From contig OZ018327.1 of the NCBI GenBank assembly GCA_963969495.1, positions 39,945,724-40,009,723 on the forward strand: a DNA stretch of 64,000 bases. Reading direction: 5' to 3'. A program made the position numbers and the translations under genes. This document shows, piece by piece, positions 46,379 through 58,180 of this stretch; the stretch's first letter is position 1; each line of letters begins with the position of its first letter. The DNA is from Ceratothoa steindachneri (taxonomy: Eukaryota > Arthropoda > Malacostraca > Isopoda > Cymothoidae). Below the pieces are notes generated by a model, which ran no database searches, had not been told where the DNA came from, and saw only the letters and a program-made list of their open reading frames with translations.

Positions 46379-47785
46379 TCTCTCCTCCACCGGGAAGATA
46401 GAGCAGCCTCAGCAAGATCCTTCTCTGAAATGGAGAAGGTCTTGGCTGTCAAAGGGGCAACAGCCGGGGGGGCGAGGAGATCTCTCCTCTTCTTGTGTCT
46501 ACGGGGGTCTGAGCTGCCTGAGAAGCTTGCACAGGGGCGGACTCATGTTCAACCCTGTGCAAGATCCTGCTGTCTGGGGCTGGGTCACTTCCGGGACCAT
46601 GTGGATTTCAAGAAGGGGGGGGGGGATGCTCCATGTGGCCATTCCCACAAGAGAAGATGAAACCCACTCGAAGCATCTTGTTTTTCCTCTAGGGCCGGCG
46701 AACCGGCCTCTATCGAGTAACAAAGGGACGCTGGCCATTTCTATTCCGAGAATACATGACTGAGACGTTAGGGAAACGGAACGATGGGGCCTGCTATCTC
46801 TTGCCCCACTAATGGGGTTGGCCCTATCGAGGCGCTCCTGGTCAATCTTTGACCGCTTGTTTGTTCAGTCGTCAGTCACCTGTCAAAGTATAGGGAAGAA
46901 TGCCGATGGAAAAAAAAGATGGGTGAGGAGTCCACCGGACCCGTACGCCTAGTAGAGGAGTAAGCCTCTTCTCTGGTCAAAGATATTTCGAAAGGCCCCT
47001 GATAAAGCAAAGGAAGGATGGGAGAAGACCTTTTCGTTAGTGGAGCTGCCTGAGAGCGGCTCCGACAATGGTAAAGGGGGTGTTTAGAAAACTTTCATCA
47101 GTGGGCATGGTGACAATAATTTCCACGGGATGCAAACGCTAATCATGCCGTGCAGTAGTCCGCTCTGCGAAGGGTGAATAAAGAGAGAGCCAGCTGCCAC
47201 CATTAGAGGCCACCCCTACCGCCCGGTGGCCAGCCAGCCCATCAGCATGGCGACTCAATCTTAGGCTGGGCGTAAAATTGATAGATCGTGAAGAGAGGGT
47301 ATGCGGGGAACGTTGTTGAAACCCCTGCCAACCCAAAGTGAATTCCAGGGAGGAGAGGCATTGCCCCCCCCCCCCACTCCTCACGATGTCACAGGGGCGC
47401 CAACCGGGGGAAGGAGATCCCTCCTCTCATTGGAAGGCCTCGGGGACCCGAGCCGTCTGAGGAGGACCTTACAAGGGGCGGACTTGGATTCTGGGGCTGG
47501 GTCACCTCAGGGGGCCTTCATGTGGCAGGCTCTAAAATCGATACAGTGAAATTAGAAAGAAAGGGGATGTAGGGAGGGTGAAGCAGGTTGTAACCCCCTC
47601 AAACCTGAGCTCAGGGGTAAGGGGGTGTTGTCCCCTCCCCCATCAGCCCAGATCCGGGATGGTTGGGTGAGAGGAAGCTGGTCGGCGTCTAGCTGTGAAA
47701 TTAGAGGCTGACCAGAGGAAGTTGTAAGGCAAGAAGACAGGGTGTCCAAAAGAAGAGGCTAATCTGGGACGGGTTTTCCCCCCCT
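46379..47785 (-). repeat. NLR-1 5' leader of copy D
   Basis: This is about 1.4 kb homologous to the tandem units at 53.9-56.3 kb. Landmarks in plus order are CCTCAGCAAGATCCTTCTC, GGGGCGGACT, AGTAGTCCGCTCTGCGAAGG, GGCGTAAAATTGATAGA, GAAGCAGGTTGT and GAAGAGGCTAA. It sits immediately 5' (higher coordinate) of copy D gag once the L2 insertion is removed. It has no conserved open frame, so I read it as a 5' UTR/promoter region. Confidence 0.6.
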
Positions 47786-49560
47786 TGTGCTAACCCATCT
47801 TTTGACTGCCTACTTGGGATATATTATAAACTAGCACGGTTACAGCGCGACACGAAGTGTGGTCCAAAAAGGCCGAACGCAATACTCCCGGCGCTGTAGG
47901 AGCTTTGGGAGCAGAGGTATGACGAAAAATAGTCAGGAGTAGCGTCCTGGGCAGAACCAGGGGTGCCAGTGGTCCAAGAACTTTACATATGTAGCTTTCG
48001 AAAGTTTCCTAGCCGTAAACACAAAGGGCTTGGGGAATAACTGAGGTCTCTCGGCGGCATAGGCACCGACAAGTGCGAATGGAGTGAGTAAAGGCGACTT
48101 ATGCAGTGCGCACGGCGCAGAGGGACTGGCATCTCCCCAGCATGGACAAGTAGGCTCTCAATGGGGAAGGTGCGGAAGGCGTAAGGAGCCAAGGGAGGCC
48201 GGAGTGGTGGATAGAGTCGGCCTTCTGCTGCGGATGCATAAAACACGCATCCTAAGTCGAGCTTCGAACGAACAAAGGAAAGATAAAAAAGAAAGGCAAG
48301 GGCCTGAACGTCACGAAACGAAGAATGTCAATGGCACGGGTATAAGAGACCCTATGGCTGCGAATATAAGAACGCCTGTTGAAGTCGATGCTCCAGAGTT
48401 GGCATCTGGGCCGCGCCAAAAGAGATCGAAAGGTCGTCCACGTAGAGCGTAGCGAGAACATCTTCCGGCAGCACCGAGGTGATGCCGTTGATGCTCAGGG
48501 AAAGAGCGCAATACTGAGGACACTTCCCTGCTCCATTGGGCCGGAGAGAGCTCCCCCAACCTGTACGCGGAATCGACGATCTCGCAAAAATTCAAATATA
48601 AACATTGCGAGGCGTCCTCTCGCCCCCATCGTGTGGAGAGTCTCCATGATACCGTATCGCCATGCGGTATCATAGGCATTCTCCAAATCGAAAAACACCG
48701 TGGCGGAGTGCTGTCTACGAAGGAAGGACTCGCAGACAGCATTTTCCAGTCGGAGCAGAGCATCCGACGTGGAGTGAAACTTGCGGAAGCCGCACTGTGC
48801 AGAAGACAGATGGCCTCCACTGTCGAGAAAAAAGGCTAATCTAACATTTACCAATTTCTCCATCAACTTGCACACGCAAGAGGTTAGAGAGATTGGGCGG
48901 AAAACGGCCGGAGTAGAGAGATCTCTCCCCGGTTTGGGAAAGGCGAGCACAGTAGCGATACGCCAGGAATTAGGGGGGAGACCGTGCACCCAAATCCTGT
49001 TGAACAAATCTAAGAGAAAAGCCATGCCTCGCTCACCCAGGTGTCGAAGCATGGCATACGGGACATCGTCCGCACCATGGGCGGTGTCCGCGCACGAAGC
49101 AAGAGCGGAGCGCAACTGACTCAAAGTAAACCTGTCGTTGAAGGGTTCTCCGCCTCTGGAGGTAAAGTCCAGCCGGCGGCCTTCCGCGACATCACGACGT
49201 GCATTGAATGCTGGCGGAGCAGCATCCCGACTAGAGAATGCGGAGAAAGCGGTCGCGAAGGATTCCGCCACGGAATCCCATTCTACTGGAGAACGGGAGG
49301 GGGGGGGGGGTCGTGCGAAAACTTGCCCCGAATCCTTTTGACTCGCTTCCACACCTCTGCCAGAGGGGTCTTCTCGTTAAGTGAAGACACGCATGCTCGC
49401 CAAGAAGAGCGGCGGGCGTGCTTCGAAATATACCGGAACCTAGCCCAAGCCCAACGAAATTCACCTACAGTGAAATCGTTCGGGCGGCGCTCATAGCGCA
49501 TGTAGGCATAACGCTTCTGTTTCAGGGCCGTCTCACACTCGGCCTACCACCACGGGAGTG
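47786..49560 (-). pseudogene. NLR-1 copy A: RT, RNase H remnant, 3' end
   Basis: RT N-terminal and palm are largely in one 285-codon frame (48495-49352): EGRRLDFTSRGGEPFNDRF, FPKPGRDLSTPAVFRPISLT, FFLDSGGHLSSAQCGFRKFH, SATVFFDLENAYDTAWRYGI and FRVQVGG. A frameshift precedes LYVDDLSISFGAAQMP at about 48440, where the YVDD box is intact. Part of the thumb (RFSLAKTKVVHLC region) is deleted, then SCTRAIDIL-like and YASAAE follow. RNase H is reduced to a short stretch (47820-47960) by deletion, and the 3' terminus is at 47793-47820 with no clear A tail. The fingers start overlaps the endonuclease end at about 49560. Confidence 0.75.
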
Positions 49561-50411
49561 GTCGGCGTGAAAAACGGCCAGACGTTCTGGGAATAGTAGT
49601 CAGACCCGCGGCGATGAGTTTGCCGGAGAAGTCAAAGGCCTCGTCTACCGACCTAAACTCCTCGACTGAGATAGAGAATTCAGTCATTTCCTGCAGGCCA
49701 CCGCGTCCGCGCCAGGCACCTCTGAGGTGGGCTCTCAGGCGGCAGTTGCCCTGAAAATGATATTTGAATAGGAAAGTGATCACTACCATGGAGGTCATCG
49801 ACCACCCCACAATCAAAATCAGGCTGTGCATCCGAAGAGCACAAAGATAGATCAAGGCAAGAAAATGAAGCGGTTCAAGGGCAGTGATGCGTATACTCAT
49901 CCACATTTAAGACACCTATCTGAAGCTCTTTGATCAGATCGGCAAGGACTTGTCACCTGGGATTCATTGAGTAATCCCCCCAGAGAGGATGTCTGCCGTT
50001 CAGAACTCCAACCAAGAGAAAGGGCCTCGGCAACCGTGCCACGACGCGGCGGAAGTCCACCGCGTCGAAGTCAGCTGACTGTGGAATGTACACAGAAATG
50101 ATAGTATACCTCCTATACAGGTAAAGCTGTACAGCCACTGCCTGAAACGGGGTGTCTAAAGAGAAATGAAGAGCGGAGACATCATGCCGGGTGTAAACCG
50201 CGCATCCCCCCGCCCCGCCCCCATATCGTAGTGGTGGGGTCGTAAAACCCTTATATCCCGGGAGGGCGGGCAGGGGGCACGCGCATAGCATGGTCTCCTG
50301 CAGAAAAATAGCTAACGGGGAACGGGACGAGACGAGCCTCCGCAGCTCCTCCCAGTTGGCCCGGAGTCGACGGCAATTCCATTGAAGGAATATGCCCTCC
50401 AGGCCTAGCAC
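49544..50411 (-). pseudogene. NLR-1 copy A: APE-type endonuclease
   Basis: The ORF2 N-terminus begins near 50408 (LEGIFLQWNCRRLRANWEEL), followed by LAIFLQETMLC (catalytic Glu of QET kept), YGGGAGGCAVYTRHDVSALH, TPFQAVAVQLYLYRRYTIIS and PFLLVGVLNGRHPLWGD. In the last motif GDFN is expected; GVLN loses the catalytic Asp. After a frameshift near 49950 the C-terminal part reads CSSDAQPDFD then GSDHFPIQISFSG, so the SDH motif is kept. It starts within 40 bp of the gag stop on the same strand, the usual ORF1/ORF2 arrangement. Confidence 0.75.
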
Positions 50412-50448
50412 GAAGGAGACTCACGGGCCCTCTTCGAAGAGAAGACCC

Positions 50449-51850
50449 TCACGGGAATGGCCGTACGCTTCCCGGAGAGAGAGCCTCGGGCGCTTTCGCC
50501 TTCGACGACTTATTGGGAGAGGTTGGGCTCGCCATGCGAGTCTTTTCCTCCCTCCACCTCGAAACCTTATGCGGGCGTTGCGGCTTCGGAGGTAGGGGGC
50601 AGTCTTTTCGAAGATTCACCGTCTCCGAGCCACTCAGCATACCACTAGGCGTGGGCGAAGGAGCCGAAGCTCCTTTGTTGCTCTCTTCCTTTCGGGGGAC
50701 AGCTTTAGGAACCCCGGAAGATGGCCTGGCGACCAACTTCAGGGGTGTTGCCTGCTGTGAGTCTAACGACTCGGTGGAGGCACGTGGCCGTTTCGCCTTA
50801 CGGGAAACGATCACGCTGGGGAAAGGGCTCCGAATGTGCGCGGAAACAACCGTGCTCGTTGGCCTGGATGGGCCAGGAGCAGAGGGTATCTTTCTAACCA
50901 TTGAGGCATTAGACGTCCCAGGCAGAGCCGGGCGCGCCAGGACCAAGGCCTTAGCCATGCGGAATGAGAGTCGATCCTGGGCCTGAACGGCCAGGATTTC
51001 GTTCGCAAGGAGATATGCAGCACATTGCTTCGAAGAAGCTGTGTGCGTCTCTCCGCAATTGACACACTTGACCACACACGATTTGGACTTATCGTGTGCG
51101 GCATCGGGGCAATTTACACATACATCGGGTGACCCCGACTTTGCACGTCTACATGAGCGATTCGAATGGCCGAAGCGGTGACAGTAATAGCACTGCCGCG
51201 GCAGTGGCACGAATGCCTTCACGCGGTAGCAGTACAAACCGGCAGGCACTGACTCAGGGAGCTTGTGACAGTCGAACGTGACGAAGAGTTTAGGGGCGGG
51301 TCTCGAGGTCCCGATCTTGACCACCCCATGGTCGGCCAGCTCTAAGGTGATGTCCTATATGGAGTAGTCAACGAGTTCCCTCGCATAAACTACTCCTTTC
51401 ACAAAGTTCATGGTAGAGTGCGGCGTTAAACTCACCGGGGTGCCATCAAGTGTCCGAAGAGCACTTATCTTGTCCGCCTCGGAGGGATTCGCCAGAAGAC
51501 TCCCGTCCGAGAAAAGGGTCACATTCGGCTCTCTACCAATTACACTAGCTAATGCTCTCCTCTGATGGATCATGTTGCCCTTGGACAACATGGTGCCATC
51601 AGTGGAGCGAATAACGAGGAAGCGTTTGAAGCCAGCGGGCTCGAAAATGCCAGGTAACCCTGAATGAGGGGCCCCGCCCTGCGCACTTTTGGTCTTAGTG
51701 ATAGTCAGGGGCTCCGTACCCGGATGGGTAGAGGGGCGGGATGTGCTAACCTTGGCTTGGTCGCTTACCGAAGTGGCAGCAGACCAATCCGTCCACACAG
51801 CCCCCGCAGATCGAGAGGAGCCCCGAGTCTTTTTCCTATTTTTTTTTCTT
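50449..51850 (-). pseudogene. NLR-1 copy A: Gag with three zinc knuckles
   Basis: This is the best-preserved Gag of the window. N-terminal frame 51355-51798 carries the RRM-like Gag region (FKRFLVIRSTDGTML; RALASVIGREPNV; VSLTPHSTMNFVKGV). A single in-frame TAG near 51352 separates it from a 291-codon frame (50449-51324). Knuckles at residues about 44-107 of that frame are CYYCHRFGHSNRSC, CVNCPDAAHDKSKSC and CVNCGETHTASSKQC. A Ser/Pro/Lys-rich C-terminus follows (RKAKRPRASTESLDS). Knuckle number and spacing are as in I-clade and related Gags. Intact homologues bind element RNA. Confidence 0.75.
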
Positions 51851-52415
51851 TTTAGGAGGAGGGCGGGGAATGACCCACTTCTCCCCTTCGCCGGCAGGAT
51901 TTTTTTTTTTTATATAGCCCATCTTGCAACTGCCCACTTGGGCATAAGTGGCCGGAAACACGACAGCCTAGAACTAGGCTACTTTAAAATAAAAATATGA
52001 AAAAATAACAATGACAAAAATGTGAAAAACTTGACAATTACGAAGCAATCTGCGGCATCGGGGAAAGGTCCCCCTCACCCCGGTGCAGGAGCGTGCAACC
52101 TACAAAGAAAACAATAACAAACAGAAAAAAAGAACCTTCTTAAATAAAGGGAAGAAGCCCAGCCTCCCCCCAAAATTCAACAAGTCAATGTGCACGAACT
52201 CGTCCCGAGTAAAAGGGACAGGCGGTAGCGACCCCGCCCATCCCGGTACGGGGACAGGTATCGTGCGCGAAGATCACCCAGACTGAGACATTAGACAAGA
52301 ATGTGCCGAACAGTCTGGGGGACGACGCAGTCGTTGCAATAGGGCGCTCAATCAGTAAGCGATGCGTCACACGAGTGTGCCCGATTCGGAGACGAGAGAA
52401 AGCGACCTGAAACCG

Positions 52416-53348
52416 TCATGGCATCGGGGGATAGGTCCATGGGAACAGTCGCGGCGCAATGGCACGCAACTTTAAGTTCCCTTCGATCGTCTCCCATCTT
52501 CTTTGCCAAGCAGTCCGAAGAGCTGCCCATATTCCTGCCATGTAGGCGGTGTGAGGAAGAGCAAAACGCTGGTCCGGTCGCAGAGTCCTCGCGGACTCTT
52601 TGGCGCGTTCATTCCCCGCAATTCCTACATGTCCAGGAACACAGCAAAATATAATCTCGACATCTGCCCGGCTCGCCAAAACCGTGGCGTCACGGATATC
52701 GCGAACCAGGAGATGCGGAGATTCCAATGCCCCGAGAGCACTCAGGGCGCTTTGTGAGTCGCTATAGCTCACAATCTGGTCTCCGAACCGGGCACGTCGC
52801 GTAATCTCCCGTACAGAGTGGTGTATTGCCATCAGCTCGGCTGTGAAGAGAGAGGCAGAGCCTGGTAGAGCCCCGCTGACTTCAAACAGAGGAAAAACGG
52901 CGTGGAAGCCGACCCCCTCTTGGGACTTGGAGCCATCCGTATACACTGGCACGGTTCCAGCGTGACACGAGGTGTGCTCAAAAAAGGTCGAACGCAATAC
53001 TCCCGGCGCCGTACAATCTTTGGGAGCAGAGGCGTGGCGACAAATAGCCAAATGTGGTACCCTCCAGGGTGGTGTCCTGGGCAGAAACAGGGGTGCTACC
53101 GGCCCGAGAGCTATATCTAGCTCTCGAAGGAGTTTCCTGGCCCTAAACCCAAAGGGCCTAGGGTATGACTGGCGTCTCTCGGCGGCATAGGCACCGTCGA
53201 GATCAGCTGCGGATGCAGTGAAAGCTGTTGGCGACTGAGGGAGGCGCCGGGCTCGCGCGTACAGGCGAGTGATGCACTGCACGCGGCATCTCCCCAGCAT
53301 CGACCAACAGGCTCTCAATGGGGGAAGTGCGGAAGGCACCGGTCGCAA
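52416..53348 (-). pseudogene. NLR-1 copy B: RNase H domain, 310-codon frame
   Basis: This is an uninterrupted 310-codon frame. The connection region (residues 1-130) is followed by RNase H: VYTDGSKSQEGVGFHAVF (Asp 138), FTAELMAIHHSVREI (Glu 171), IVSYSDSQSALSALGALES (Asp 197) and EIIFCCVPGHVGIAGNERAK (His 240). The last catalytic Asp, expected in GNERAD, is Lys 250. In intact relatives the domain removes template RNA during reverse transcription. RT thumb is in the neighbouring frame (53315-53815, RFSLAKTKVVHLCRHPRLHP; FVRSKLDYGCEFYASTAERL), one frameshift away. Confidence 0.7.
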
Positions 53349-53830
53349 GGCCTAAGGCCAGTGTGGTGGATCGAATCCACCTTCCGCAATAAACGCTCGG
53401 CTGTGGATGCATAAAACTCGCATCCGTAGTCGAGCTTCGAACGAACAAAGGATCGATAAAAAAGTAGGGCAGTAGCCCTATCAGCGCTGAACGTCACGGA
53501 ACGGAGAATATCCATGGCGCGGGTACAAGAGACCCTAAGGCTGCAAATATGAGCCTTCCAGGTGAGGCGTCGGTCGAATACAAGACCAAGGAAACGGTGC
53601 GATTCAACCACATCCAGGCGCACCCCATTAAGAAACAAATCTAGGTCGGGGTGGAGCCGTGGATGGCGGCACAAGTGCACCACCTTAGTCTTGGCCAAAG
53701 AAAACCGAAACCTGTGCGCTTCGGCATAGCGAGAGACGCGGTTCAATGCCTGTTGGAGTCGACGCTCCAGAGTTGGCATCTGGGCCGCGCCAAAAGAGAT
53801 CGAAAAGTCGTCCACGTAGAGCGTAGCGAG
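53315..53830 (-). pseudogene. NLR-1 copy B: RT catalytic box and thumb
   Basis: A 166-codon frame begins two residues before the catalytic YVDD (LYVDDFSISFGAAQMPTLER). It continues through RYAEAHRFRFSLAKTKVVHL and SHRFLGLVFDRRLTWKAHIC to the thumb (RSKLDYGCEFYASTAERLLR). Both catalytic Asp residues are kept. The upstream half of RT is absent because of 5' truncation at insertion. A frameshift separates it from the RNase H frame. Confidence 0.75.
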
Positions 53831-53859
53831 AACATCTTTGGCAGCACCAAGGTGTTGCC

Positions 53860-56345
53860 GCCGCCGGCAGGAGCTCCCAGGCCAGATGGACCAGCCTCAG
53901 CCAGGTCCTTCTCTGAGATTGAGAAGGTTCTGGCAGTCGCAGGCGCACCGGTCGGAGGAGATCCCTCCCCTCCTTGTACTGCCTTGGAAGCCCACGCCGT
54001 TTGAGGAGGACCTTGCATAGGGGCAGATTCGGGTTCGGTGCTTGGCACCGAGCAGGGATTCAATCCATGGAAGGCCCTACCGTCTGAAGCTGGGTTGCGT
54101 CAAGGACCATGTCTATCTCAGGGGGGCCTCCAGTTGCTCCCCCTCCCCCTAAGGACATCGCAGGTCCCGTTGGCAGCGTTGTCACAAGTCACGTTTGGGA
54201 AAGCACAGGCCTTGACCCCGGCAAGGTTCAATATTCTTGCCAACAGGTCTTTTGAGGGAAGCGACCGAAGGGGCCTGGCTTCCCTCTCCCCCCTAAGGGG
54301 GTTTGCCCTACCGAGCCGCTTCAATGGGGACCGGTCGGCTATGGGCTGCCTGCTCGCTTTCTTGGCAGTCTCCTTGGAAAGAAAAGGGGGGACTGCAGCT
54401 GGAAAGAAGGAGGTGCCCGAAAGCACCTCCAGAGAAGGGGGTGAGGGCGAGTCCCCTACACCCGTAGGCAAAAGAGAGGAGTAAGTCTCCTCTCCGGTTA
54501 GAGAAATTTGGAGGGTCCTCTACGCAAGCAAAGGGGTTGTCGATGCCCAAGGAAAAATTGAGAGTAGATATTATATTTTCTCATCATTGGGCATGGTGAC
54601 GCTAAATTTTTCATGGCATGCAATAGCTCATCACCCCTCGCAGTAGCCCGCCCTGCAAGGGGTGCGTACAGGCCTAGAAGAGCCAGGTGCCGCCATTGAG
54701 GACCACCCCTCCCGCCTAGTGGCCTGGCAGTCCCTCGGCATGGCGGCTCCACCTTAGACACGGCGTAAAAAAAAGAAATTGTGATGTGAGGAAGGCATGG
54801 GTGGGGATGAAGCAGGTTGTTAAAAACCCACCATTTCGAACCGGAGCTCCGGGGTTAGGGAACATTGTTCCCTCCCCCCTCAGCCCCGATCCGGGACGCT
54901 TGGCTGAAAAGAAGGTCAGTATCTACCCTGTGAAATTAGAGGTTGACCAGAGAAAGTTGTATGAAAAGCGACGAAGTAGGGGATAAATACAGGCTATCTG
55001 AAAGAAGGAGAAGAGGCTAAGCTGGGATCGGACGGGATGCTGTTCTTTTTAAAAAGATATTGGGAAATAAACACGCTTCTCTCCCCCGCCGGTAGGAGCC
55101 CATAGGCCAGATGGGCCGGCCTCAGCAAGATCCTTCTCTGAATTGGGGGTCTTGCTTATCATATGAGCAACAGCCGGGGGAGGATATCCCTCCTCTCCTT
55201 GTGAGGCCTGAGGCCTCGGGGAACCAAGCTGCCTGAGGAAGAGCTTGCATAGGGGCAGACACAGGTTCTGTGCTTGGCACCGAGCCCAGGTTCGACCCCA
55301 TCGAAGATCGTCCCGTTGGAGACGGGGTCACCTCAGGGGGAGCCTCCAAGTGCCCCCCCCCCACCCATCACAGATCCGATTCGAGGTTCCTTTTTTACCT
55401 AATGCCGGCGAACTGGCATCCGTCAAGGAAGAGAACGGGGCAGATACAGTGACCCCCTGTAGGCTCTTAGCACCCGAGTAAGAATGCCAGGGGACAAGGT
55501 CCAAATGGCCCTACCATCACTTGCCACCCTGAGAGGCTGGCCCTATCGGCGCGCTCCAACCTGGAGCAGTCAATTTTCAGCTGCCTGCGGGCTGTCTTGG
55601 CAGTCCATTATGAAAGAAAAGCAGGGGCCGCCGCTGGAAAGAGGGAGGCACCCAAGGCCGCCCCCAGAGAAGGGGGTGAGGGGGAGTCCCATGCACCTGT
55701 AGGCTTGGGAGAGGAGTAAGCCTCATCTCCGATAGAATAAATTTTGAGGGTCCCCTGAGAAGACACACGGGGGGCGGGGGAGGGGAACCTCCATTTTTTT
55801 TTAGTGGAGATGCCCGAAGGTCGAGTGTTAGTTTTTTATTTAAATCATTGGGCATGGCGACCCTGTAATTGTCACAGGACGCAAACACTCAACACCCCAC
55901 GCAGTAGCCCGCTCTGCGAGGGGTGAACCATCCGCCGCCATTTGAGGCCACTCCTCCCATCTAGTGACTTGGCAGCCCATCAGCCAAGCGGCTCCACCTT
56001 AGGCATAGCGTAAAATTGATAGACAGAGAAAGGAGAAAGAAAGGGCATGTGAGGAAGGTGTGGGTGGGATGAAGCAGGTTGTTAAAATCCCACTACCCCA
56101 GGCCGGAGCTCAGAGTTGCAGAAACGTTGTTCCTCCTCCCCGATAGTTGGATGTGAGGAAGCTGGTCGGCATCTACCCTGTGAAATTAGAGGCCGACTAG
56201 AGAAAGTTGTGGGGAAAGTGAGGGAGTAGGGTAAAAACACAGGCAGTCAGAAAGGAGAAGAGGCTGGGGCTGGACGGGGCACTGAGTCCCGTCAGCACGG
56301 CGGCCAGGAAAGCAAATCGCCGTGCCCCTTACGGGGGAGCGAACT
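53860..56345 (-). repeat. Two tandem NLR-1 5' leader units (copy A)
   Basis: Units 53862-55085 and 55086-56345 start with GCCGGCAGGAGC and GCCGGTAGGAGC. They share in the same order CCAGATGGRCC, CCTCAGC, CTTGGCACCGAGC, AGCAGGTTGTTAAAA, CCGGAGCTC, CTGTGAAATTAGAGG and GAAGAGGCT. The outer unit ends with GCCAGGAAAGCAAATCGCC and TTACGGGG, also seen at the start of the 559-bp derivative. Only short non-conserved open frames are present. The arrangement resembles the tandem 5' monomers of some LINEs. Confidence 0.65.
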
Positions 56346-56553
56346 AACAACTTTCCAGGGCTCCCCAAATTTGCATTTAGGCCGGGAAGATGTGCAGCTC
56401 CTCCAGGTGCCCCCATGCGAGCCCAGTTATGAATGAAGGAAATCCAAATTTAGTAAAAATGCCATGGAATAACATCACTTTAACAAAGCCGCAAGTGCTG
56501 AAGACAACGAAATAACCCCTCCCACCACAGACAGTGAGGAAGTGGGCACCCAC

Positions 56554-56716
56554 CTTGCCGACGGTGCCCAGAGTGATGCAGGGGGTCTTCACTTGAACCA
56601 GATGGAGGAGGGACTTAGGGAAATGGGTCAGAGACTCAATGACACTGTCGAGGGCGTTGTGGAACTTGACAATGTCATCCAAGTTCACCTCGGACAATTC
56701 ATTCTTTCCTTTGATC
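56554..56716 (-). CDS. Candidate host-gene exon (first of three)
   Basis: It is bounded by an acceptor (CCTCTATTTTTTTAG ending at 56717) and a donor (AAG|GTGGGT). The 163 bp encode one split-codon base plus 54 codons: IKGKNELSEVNLDDIVKFHN, then ALDSVIESLTHFPKSLLHLV, then QVKTPCITLGTVGK. 39 of 54 codons end in G or C, unlike the surrounding DNA. The sequence is helical and hydrophobic-patterned, not low-complexity and not related to any transposable-element protein here. It ends in phase 0, matching exon 40642-40752 across a 15.8-kb intron filled by LINEs. I do not recognise the family. Confidence 0.55.
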
Positions 56717-58180
56717 CTAAAAAAATAGAGGATTCTATTTTATACATTGGGAAATGGCGAATGAGGATTGGCGAGCGGGATTCGTCAAGAAAGAGATGAA
56801 GTTAGTGGAAGTGGAGAGTATTTCGCCCGAAGGAAGAGAAGAGGGGATTAATTGGTGCGTCCTAAATCAAAAAAATAACTGAAAATTTATTAATTGTACT
56901 CAGGGATTCCTTATTATTATGGGAAAACCATGCAATGCCTTCGCTACTCCCCCTACGGGGAAAACTTGAGCTTCGCTACTAAGATTAAAATTTAAAATCT
57001 AAAAAAAAGCAGCCATGGTTAAATTTTGATAAATTTTATGAACTTCGTCAATTATAATAAGTTTAAAAAGAAACTCTAAACTAAATTTCCCCCCTTTCAA
57101 AATAACACAAGACTTCAATACATATATTTACTTCTGAACTTCACCCTTTTCTTTTTTGATATTATAAAAGAATTATTAGAAATAACTGATAAAAAAACAT
57201 AAGTCATAACCAAACTAAGATGAAATTATTTTTCAAATACTAAAAAAAATCCCCTTCTTAAATTATAGTTAGTGAGTAACAAAATTCGAAAAAAGAATGA
57301 CAAACAAACACAAAACTACCTGGCGAGAAAATGGGACAGACCCACGTTCGACAAGGTTGCCCGAATGGAATGGAACAACAGACAACCCATTGCTAGTTCT
57401 AATAAGATCTCCCAAACAAGGCATAGATCCCCCCCCCCTCCCCGAGAAATTCCGCAACCCTAAAGGGTTAATTTGTCGTCCTGGGGCTCTCTTAAATCGA
57501 ACCTAGCAGCTCTCGGGAAGGCTGCCACGGCATGTGGTCTATTCCACAGGTCTCCGGCGAGCGAGGTTATGGTGAAGGAAGTTCTGAGCTAGTTAAGAGG
57601 GGGGCAGGGTAGGATTAGATGGGCAGTAGTGTTTTCAGGGTGCAGTGGGGTCAATCGGGTTGGATGGGTATTCATGTCGGGCGGGGTGGTGAAACTGGTT
57701 CGGCGATCAACGGTTGCTTCAGATTTATGGGTATGAGGGGGGAAGGCTTTGAGGTAGGGTGTTTTGCAGCTGGTTTTGAAGTGCAATACGAATAAAGTGA
57801 GTGCGTATGTCTTGAATAGTGTTCCTGTTAGGTAGTTTGGGGGAGTACTTGGGGTGGGTATAGGGGTGAAAAATGCATGTAGGAGGTGAGAGGGGTAGAT
57901 CAGTTTCGTGAAGAACTGTGAGTCCTATCAGGTTTAAAGTGGCTCTTGATTGGGGTATTTTTATGTGCAGTCAGTAGCGATGCAGTGGCTCACTAGTTTA
58001 CCCTGTTTGTATATTGGGTGGGTGTCAATTAGCTATGGTTGATGCCCCATGTTGGGGTTCCGTAGTTCAGTGTCGGATTGTCAGGGTTTCTTTGTGCTGT
58101 CGAAAAGTTAGTGTTTTGAGGATGTTAAGTTTGGACAGGTCTTTCGAAGTGGTCTATGAGAAGAGCGAAGGCTGTTTTTG
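56717..58180. other. Intron or intergenic DNA; no gene
   Basis: It is AT-rich to 57260, then GT-rich. Minus-strand 57465-57560 could be read as a LINE tail (GDLWNRPHAVAAFPRAARFD), too short to call. Nothing else is supported. Confidence 0.4.

Larger units (their letters stand above)
51900..53859 (-). mobile_element. NLR-1 copy B, 5'-truncated, nested in copy A leader
   Basis: The copy runs from the RT region just upstream of YVDD (LYVDDFSISF at about 53800) to the 3' terminus (51917-51955) and an A tail (13-T run at 51900). The flanks share CGCCGGCAGGA (51889-51899 and 53862-53872), a probable 11-bp target duplication. The surrounding sequence is the leader of copy A. It is the least decayed NLR-1 copy. 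The post-RNase H CCHC motif reads CNDCVVPQTVRHILV, a stop, then C. Confidence 0.8.

Noticed and set aside
53838..56416. A conserved additional ORF in the NLR-1 leader
   Set aside because: The open frames at equivalent places in the leaders (46.4-47.8, 53.9-55.1, 55.1-56.3 kb) are in different frames and carry stops in at least one copy, so a conserved protein is not supported.
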